This document shows positions 56,962-64,000 of a stretch of DNA of 64,000 bases, one piece after another. The notes below the pieces were generated by a model. The model was given only the letters and a program-made list of their open reading frames with translations. It was not told the DNA's origin and ran no database searches. The stretch is from Pyrrhoderma lamaoense (Eukaryota > Basidiomycota > Agaricomycetes > Hymenochaetales > Hymenochaetaceae). Positions within the stretch are counted from its first letter, which is position 1; every line of letters begins with the position of its first letter. A program made the translations under genes and the position numbers. Location of the stretch: contig NBAZ01000010.1 of the NCBI GenBank assembly GCA_002794735.1, forward strand, positions 310,001-374,000. Reading direction: 5' to 3'.

Positions 56962-59346
56962 TTAATTCGATTCTTCTAGTGGTGGGAAGTCGAAAGCCAG
57001 ACCAAGGCGTTGCTTCACCCATAAAGATAGTACCTTGAATAGGATCGTAGGCTGCATAAACATGACGGGAGATCCCGTGAAGGCGAATGTATGAAAAACA
57101 GCTTCTTTTACTTGTTCATCCTGATATCATCATCATCATATATGTCAAGTACCCATGCGAGGCCGGATATAACAGAAGACATCGTAAATAACACAAAGGT
57201 GGGATTACATATGAAAGGGACCGTACCTCTTTACCAAGAAGAATAAGCAGATCTGCCATCTTAGCGTTTATGTATTCATCGCTACGTTTTTCGCCCTTAA
57301 TCGGAATCGTCGTAGGGAAAAGGTAATCTAGGAAGATCAATCAGGGGAACTAGCCTCATATCTAACATTCATTCGGTCATACCAAGAGCTTTAGTTACAT
57401 CCCTGGAGAGAGAGAAATCTATTCAGTATGATGATTTTTCTTAACAAAGAGATAATGAAAAGAACGTACCATGCTGCTCTAGTCCTTTGAGCTTGTTCCG
57501 AGAGATATTTTCTACCAAAACCAGGTGGGATGTGTGTTGCATCCTTCATCCAAGAAGAGCGGAGTACACCATCAAGAGTTACGGCACAAACAATCGCCTT
57601 CGCAATACCTTGACTGAATCAACCCTTAGTGTTATTTTCACACTTTTTTTATCAACAATTAATGGATGAGTACACACCCGAACGTCGGATTTGGCTGCAT
57701 CACCGAATCCCCTAGAGCGATAAAGTTCGAAGGAATGAAAGCGGCCTTCTCATATCGAACCCATGATAGGATCGCTATAATTATTTATCCTTAGCTTTCT
57801 TTCTCTTTTCTTCTATCTAAAGAACCAAAAAATGATCACTTACGGTATTTTGTATCCGAGAACTCTGCCTGGTCCTTGTATTCAAGGAGGATATCTATCA
57901 TTTCAAAGAACCATTCAGGGATCGTTTCAGTACCATCTGGGCTGATATTTCGATAGAAGTCCTTCAACTCAGACCAGTCTGGCAAAGGTTGATCTCCCCA
58001 GGCTCCCGCCATGATACGAACTATTGGTCAAATTTTGTTTAATTTTTAATTTTTTTGTTTCAGTGAGTAAAATCCGAAACGGATAGTGAAATTCATATGT
58101 TCAAGAAAAACTTACTACGATGACCTTCTAGCCTATCACATAGCAGACTACGTTTCCCTCTTCCAAATAGAGGCATGAAAGCATATGGCCAACCTGTGCT
58201 ATCATAACCTCCGGGAATAGGTAGCCTTGATCGAGCTTCAGGTGGTACGAAGAATCGGAATGTACGTGTATTTTGCTGAGTATTATATGATACTCTAATC
58301 TCGTCAAGAGATAATCTCCCATTCCCAGTTACATCGGTCGGAGATCTAAGATGTTTTAGCCATTTTAGTCCAGCTTGTGTGCTCCCGTACAATCTTTAGT
58401 TAAATTTGGTAAATATGAAATATTAGATGCGGAAGGAAGAAGATTGTTTCGTACCAGCTACTAAAGTCGCCGGGATAACTACTTCCTTGTTATCAGGTGT
58501 GCGAACAGTAACAGCTGTTAGTGTGTTCAAGTCATTTTCAGCTGTTTTAACACTAGTTACTACTCCTGTCATCCAACGAATACCCGGACGACTCTCCAGG
58601 AATAATCTCCTGGTCAAACGCTCAAGAGCTTCACGGCTAAGGAAATACGACTGAGGATACTCTCCGTTCTCTAACTTTGGTGATTGAAGGATCTTTTCAT
58701 TCACGCAGTGTACATTGAATTGATGAGGTCCAATTCTAATTTAAAACGTAAATATATCAATTCAATTACAAATTAAGAAAAAGAAAAAAGGGCTAACCTG
58801 CCATCAAAAGCCTTAACTTCTTCATCTAGATTAGGAGTGATAGTTTTCAAGACCATATACGCGAACCAATGCATAGCGTGTGTAGTATTGTATTGTGGGA
58901 CCCTGGTCCGTGCATGAGCCCTACGCCCCTCGATTTCGACCCCATTCTCGTCATAGACATTCAGTCTAGCTTCTTCCGTCGCTAACCAGCCCTCGGCCTC
59001 AATGATTAATACATCCTCATAGTGATCTGCAAGTACCCGCGCAGCCCAGAGGCCCGCCATACTGAAAAATGTATAGAAAAAAAGGTCAATCTCAAATTCC
59101 TCCATACAAATAAATGGAAGCTATGTTGGGGGCAGGGGGGACTAACCTTCCTCCGCAGACAACTGCCGTCCCTTTAATCTTCTTTCCCTTCTCTCTTGGT
59201 TTCCCTAGGTTGGGTAAATCAAAGACAATGGTGTCCCGTCTCGTGAAGTAGTTGCGCAAGTAAGTACCAAGGTTGTCATAGAGAAATTTGGTGCCAGCAA
59301 CGCCAGCGAGGAGCGCTGCTCCGTTCTGAGCAGTCAACAAAGACAT
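56962..59346 (-). CDS. FAD-dependent oxidoreductase/monooxygenase B
   Basis: Second member of the pair. Starts MSLLTAQNGAALLAGVAGTK, NYFTRRDTIVFDLPNLGKPR, AVVCGG spliced to SMAGLWAARVLADHYEDV; MHWFAYMVLKTITPNLDE; SYFLSREALERLTRRLF, PGIRWMTGVV; the exon before STQAGLKWLKH; PPEARSRLPIPGGYDS; PLFGRGKRSLLCDRLEGHR; RIMAGAWGDQPLPDWSE; ALGDSVMQPNPTFGQGIAK (second FAD contact); DYLFPTTIPIKGEK; end FDFPPLEESN. Nine or so exons. One base seems missing from the CCC run 58384-58386, where D-C-T should join GSTQAG. Like copy A it has a hydrophobic N-terminal anchor. Reaction unknown; the fold admits hydroxylation, epoxidation or halogenation. Confidence 0.82.
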
Positions 59347-60274
59347 AGCTATGTTGTTATATGAAGCACGGCACCGGTGTGAGTAGTCTGTTTTGCTTCT
59401 CTTCCTTTACATAGTAGCAAATCCTCAATTATATATGACCCCGGAGCCTCGGGTTTCTGTGTGCAAGGCTTTTGATTAGAATAAGCGGTTTATCTAGCGA
59501 CGAAACCTGCCGATAAAAGGTAGCGTTTCCACGATCCCATCTCACGTAAAAGCCGTATGATTTTAGCATGCATGTTAGAAGCACCTCGATCCTGTAAGCA
59601 TGGTTTTAATGAGAGAGGGAATCAGATTGATTGAGATTGAGATTGAGGTTTGAAAATATCTCATCCGAGCCTCCAGCGCACACAACCCAGATCCCAGGAA
59701 AGTAATATCTATATCTATTACAAGTTTCCCAAACAGCGAGGCACGGCGGCAACTCTAGCTCTTAATACTTGCCGCCATCCTCCGACATGAAAAAATTTAA
59801 CTCAGATGAAAAAAAAAATCGGTCTAAGAGTAAAAAATATGTGATCCGCACCGCACCGAATGTGACCATCTTCTTCGGGCCTTTAAGATTGAAGGAGAAT
59901 AATTTCGCACTGATGAAGACATGTGTGCATGTTTATTGAATGACGGGATCGGTAGTAGTAATATAAGGTGACTATTTGGATCTACAAATAAGTTTTAGCC
60001 GCAAGGAAATATCAAAAACAGAAAAAAAACGAGGGGCTCTTGGCGAACTGAAGTTAAGTCGTTATCTTCAAGCTGAATCTCGGGCTCTCGGAGATCTGTG
60101 GACTGAGTGATCATTGATCACAAATGTAAAAATAACACGTAAATAATGATGAATTCTAAACTCGGTACCTAAACCATAAAGTTTTTATCCTGTCTGCTTC
60201 TTAACTTTACAATCATTTATCACCTTCCAGATTCGACCCTAATTCTACTTATTTTTCTTTTTGGGTAATATACC
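59347..60274. other. Divergent promoter region, FAD oxidoreductase B / EFM7
   Basis: 930 bp between opposed starts. The GATTGA repeat (59616-59650) is a short simple repeat. No gene recognised. Confidence 0.4.
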
Positions 60275-61443
60275 ATGATGGACGACAATGTGCAAGAAAA
60301 CGACGATTTGGCTCTTGGCTCCGTGTTTCCTGTGACTAATTCACTTTTTTCTTAACATTTACCTTCTCTTATGATTGATCTCTACCCGAAATGGCTCACA
60401 AAACGCCTAAAAAGTAGGAAGAAGAAAGGCCACCGACTCCCGAACCGACAGTAACGACTTTCATCAGGAGTTCAAATCATGCCGAAAGGGGAAACGTCTC
60501 ATCTCAACAACAGATATGGGATGCAATAGAAGTTCGTCTCGTCGGAACGCATCCGTTATGGGGCCACTATCTGTGTGTCATATCTTCTATTTTGGAGAGG
60601 CTGAAACTTGAGGAAGGGCTCTAAATGCTATTCATCATGTTTAGATGGAACGCAGCACGGGCTTTTGCAAACTATCTTGACGTTAACCCCCGTCTGTACC
60701 GCTCTAAAAACGTACTTGAGCTCGGTGCGGGAGGCGGACTTCCAGGACTGGTTACTGCGCTTAACGGTTCCCGAAAGGTGTTTTCCTTCTTTAATTAAGC
60801 AATCTCTGCCTGAACTCAACTCCTTTCACGTAGACAGTGCTCACAGACTATCCAGATCAATCACTGTTGGACAACCTCAAGTTCAATGTAGATAGGAATG
60901 TACAGAATCCGATCAAACAGAATGTGGTTGTTCAGGGCTATGTTTGGGGTACACCAGTAGAACCATTGCTGGAAACTGTATCTCCCGAGAAATTCGGGCT
61001 CATTATCCTTTCAGACCTTGTTTTCAATCACTCGCAGGTGAGCGCGTCTATGTCTTGCAATTCCAATTCACTATTGCTTTGTATTATTGACAGAAATGTG
61101 ATACAGCATGACGCCCTTCTCAGAACTTGTGAACTTACACTAGACGACCGGATACTGGGTCGGATACAGAGAAAGCGGCTGTATTAGTATTCTACACACA
61201 CCACAGACCTCATCTAGCCTCGCGAGATATGGAATTCTTTGAAAAGGCAACCGTTTCGGGTTGGAAATGTATAAAAATAGTTACTGAACGCTATCCAGTA
61301 AGTACGTTCACATGCTATTTCGTGATTCATCTCTATCGTTTTCTTATGTCGCTGACTTCTCTACATAGCCTATGTTCCCAGAAGACCCAGGCGACGAAGA
61401 AGTACGGGCTACTGTACATGGTTGGAAGTTAGTGCGATGTTAA
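60275..61443 (+). CDS. EFM7: EEF1A lysine/N-terminal methyltransferase, EFM7 type
   Basis: Seven-beta-strand methyltransferase that modifies the N-terminal region of elongation factor 1-alpha. Exon 1 starts MMDDNVQENDDLALGSVFP, then joins (donor GTGACT, acceptor AGTAG) to EEERPPTPEPTVTTFI. Core: VRLVGTHPLWGHYL, WNAARAFANYLDV, SAM motif I NVLELGAGGGLPGLVTAL, VLTDYPDQSLLDNLKFNV, GLIILSDLVFNHSQ, LVFYTHHRPHLASRDMEFFE and the end PEDPGDEEVRATVHGWKLV. The THHRPH motif is family-specific. One base is missing near 61135-61145, between CELTL and the DTGSDTEKAAVLVF stretch. The acceptor before TVLTDY must be TTCACGTAG. All other joins keep frame. Confidence 0.87.
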
Positions 61444-62786
61444 CAACCTCTGATGCCAGCATCTATATAAAAGTTACAAGAAGAGAAGTAGGGTTAAACC
61501 AATCAGATGTATGTACTGTATGCGAAGCTTTTGATGTATATAAAAATAAATTCTTAATCTATAATCATTATTATGAGCGCACCCTCAACCCTTAACTTGC
61601 TGTTTCAATCACAATTCCGCAAAGGATTATTCACATCCCAATTTTGTCCACATGTATTTGAAAGTGCTAAGTTTTAGAGTTAATGTAAAGGCAATATGTC
61701 TCATAACTGCATGGATGAGTTAGCGGAAGAACATCATTGTAAACGCGATGTTTTATCTCCCCTTACCTTCAAACGGAAACAAAATAGCCTGTTCAGTTTT
61801 ACTTGATTCTTATCAATTCACTTACTACCACACAACCACAAAGTAAGCAAGCCGATACTGGACTAAATTTATACAACCAAAATAGTATGTTGGAGTAAAC
61901 GGCGGCCACCTGAGACAATGTTGGACCGCAAGCGGCTCCCGAAAGCTGCTGCTGTACTAGTATTAAATCACTTAAATCAGATCCTATCATCACGAGCTAT
62001 ATCTTGTCCTTGAACCTCCAATTAGACCTCACAAGAAGGCTGTCCTTGTCTTGATCTGCCTCCTTTGAACGGATGACTGCTCAAAAAGATCATTGTTCAA
62101 AGCGCTGGTTACCTGGCAAATCGCTCATCGATGCATTTGTCAACCCTGACCAACAGAACTTAATGCCCTATCCAGACAACTAAGAGACTGTTCCTCAAAT
62201 GCGTCTGGCGGAGTTAAGTACTCTTTCCCTTCCGTGAATATTGGCAAATTATCGAAAAGGCAGTAGTCTCAGCTTGTAGTTTGTACATGCACATGAGGTG
62301 CTTCAAGAGCACTGACGGTTAAACAAAGACGCCTATTATTATCCGATTCTCTTGACTTCTAGGCTACCTTGATGCTATTTAAACCCAGAACTAGGAGCTT
62401 AAGAATACGTTTGACAGGATACAGCCTATTTGAAATCAGAGATGAGATCTTGTGTAACCCATTCTGGGCTTACCAGTGGTAAAAATGAAATTACACTTAA
62501 GGTTATCGACATGATCTGATCAAGGTGGCTTCACAACTGCAGAGCTATCCTGCTCTGGGTAGAACTGTGGATTATGCTACGAGACGTTTCTCGTGTACTA
62601 GCCCCGAATAGTTCATTAACTCGAATAAGCGCGTGACGTTTTTTGATGTTTGGCGGATCGTCGTCCAATTGGCGTGTGTCCTAATTTCCCCCTTCTCGTG
62701 TTCCCTTCTTCATACCTTCACCTCGTCGTTCTTCGCCTTTCTTGTTATTTTTCTTGTACCCCAAAAACACACTCTCTTCATCAACG
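61444..62786. other. Intergenic, nothing firmly recognised
   Basis: 1.3 kb. Some readable runs on the plus strand near 62070-62200 (for example SLIDAFVNPDQQNLMPYP) suggest decayed coding sequence, not assignable. Right end is the promoter of the GPI-protein gene, with pyrimidine-rich DNA at 62686-62780. Confidence 0.35.
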
Positions 62787-63681
62787 ATGCTCGCTCGTTC
62801 TATCATCTCTCTTGCTGCCATGGCTGGTTTCGCCGCTGCTCAGCTTGAAATTCTCGCACCTGGAGGTTCGAATCTTTGGTGGGGTAAGTGGAAAAGTATG
62901 GGAAAGTTAGTCAGACTAGACGATTAATGTCTTTTCTTTGCTAGTCGCGAACTCTGAAAACAATATTGTCTGGAACTGCAAACAGTCTCAAGTAGACAAC
63001 TTCACTGTTTTGTGCGTACAGCATCCCCTTGTCCAGCTGGCAAAACGTCGTGCTAATTAAAAAAAAACTGAACTTCTAATGCTTTATTAATTGCCTTTTA
63101 TGAACATCCGTTACTATAATAATACAGGTTGAGTAACTCAGACCCAAATATCTTGGTTTCTGCACAGGCCATCGTCGCCATTCAAGAAAACTTCGATTGC
63201 TCAAAGACTCTTACTACCCAGCAAGCCAATTTCACTGCTGCTACTGGTTACAAAGTCATCTTTGCAAACCCGCTTAATAGCACAGATGTACGTCTCGTTT
63301 CCTGAAACACATTTGTCCGGTCTTCCCCTTCAGATGCTTCTCTTTTGTGAGGGGACATCTCTATCAACTATTTTTATCTTCCTCATTTCGTACATGCCGT
63401 TTTGTTTATAAACTTCGCACTCACATGGTTCATATTTCAATTTTATTAAGGTTTACGCCGAATCAGACGAATTTGAAGTAAAGGCTCAAGGTTCTGCTTA
63501 CCCCGACCCGTCATCAACGCCAACCGCTGGTGGCTCTTCATCTGCTACTAGCTCCGGCTCGGCATCATCTTCCACAGCTTCATCTGCAGACAATGCTTCT
63601 TCCTCCAGCGCTGCTATTGCCCTTGGACCTCGTAGTGTTGGAGCACTCTTAGTTGGTGCCTTTGCAGCGTTGGCTCTCTAA
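62787..63681 (+). CDS. Ser-rich GPI-anchored surface protein (Kre9/Knh1-like domain)
   Basis: Secreted cell-wall or membrane protein. Signal peptide MLARSIISLAAMAGFAAA, then a Knh1-type domain: LEILAPGGSNLWW spliced to VANSENNIVWNCKQ, LSNSDPNILVSAQAIVAI, YKVIFANPLNSTD, VYAESDEFEVKAQG. Then a Ser/Thr/Gly-rich stalk (PSSTPTAGGSSSATSSG) and a hydrophobic C terminus (GALLVGAFAALAL), the layout of a GPI-anchored protein. Four exons, all in frame. The family is common in wood- and litter-decay and ectomycorrhizal fungi. The function is probably cell-wall structural, but this is inferred. Confidence 0.85.
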
Positions 63682-64000
63682 AATGGTCCCCTTTTCTTCT
63701 TGTTTGACGTCATAACGTTGACATTATGGGCGATGATGATGATGGGATGAATTATTTGGGTTGAGATTTTCTAACTGGAGTACTTGAACGCTCATTCATG
63801 GGGTTGATTAAGTAGGAAAGGTTTATTATTCTTTCGGGTATAACAGACTCGGTGATGCGATTTACTATATCTAAAGTGTCCCTTCTTGATATTTGGTTTG
63901 ATCATTACCTTGGGGAATTTACCCATTGACTATTTTTTCCACAAAGCCGACACAAACTTTTTTCCTAATCCTTTGTTTTTCTTCTTTTCTTTCAATGAAC
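63682..64000. other. 3' region of GPI-protein gene, window end
   Basis: Terminal 320 bp; T-rich, no gene. A GATGATGATGATGG run at 63732-63745 is a simple repeat. Confidence 0.4.

Overview
The window is nuclear DNA from a filamentous basidiomycete, most likely an Agaricomycete. The evidence is AT-rich sequence, many introns of about 50-60 bp per gene, and families typical of that group: a DUF6534 seven-helix protein, a G-alpha-like protein with a long Ser-rich insert, AusD-like methyltransferases and an NDUFA3/NI9M-type complex I subunit. I cannot name a genus. Most genes are spliced, so their coordinates here run from start codon to stop codon and include introns.

Layout: 1-13.6 kb is ordinary conserved gene space: an APH-type kinase-fold protein, a G-alpha-like protein, a CBS-domain protein, mitochondrial ribosome recycling factor, fatty acid 2-hydroxylase and a SURF4/Erv29 cargo receptor. 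13.6-20.4 kb is gene-poor and decayed, with the wreck of a berberine-bridge-type FAD oxidoreductase. 20.4-31.7 kb is a tandem array of six minus-strand SAM-dependent methyltransferases related to meroterpenoid methyltransferases. They fall into two sequence subfamilies, share a promoter element, show gene-conversion tracts, and one copy is split by an inserted element. 32.2-33.9 kb is an RTA1-type membrane protein.

From 35.2 to 51.3 kb the window returns to compact housekeeping genes: a RING/RRM protein, a small unknown protein, polynucleotide kinase 3'-phosphatase, a PITH protein, a DUF1348 protein, a D-2-hydroxyacid dehydrogenase, CSN5, ribosomal protein eL20, a mitochondrial ornithine carrier and complex I subunit NI9M. 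51.6-59.3 kb holds two paralogous FAD-dependent oxidoreductases on either side of the DUF6534 gene. 60.3-63.7 kb holds an EFM7-type protein methyltransferase and a Knh1-like GPI-anchored protein.

Two things stand out. First, the methyltransferase array looks like a lineage-specific, co-regulated expansion in or beside a secondary-metabolism region. Second, many conserved genes, including essential ones, carry single-base deletions that break the frame, often in short G/C runs. Because otherwise healthy genes are hit, I read most of these as assembly errors rather than pseudogenes, and each is marked where I saw it. No tRNA, rRNA or CRISPR was found.
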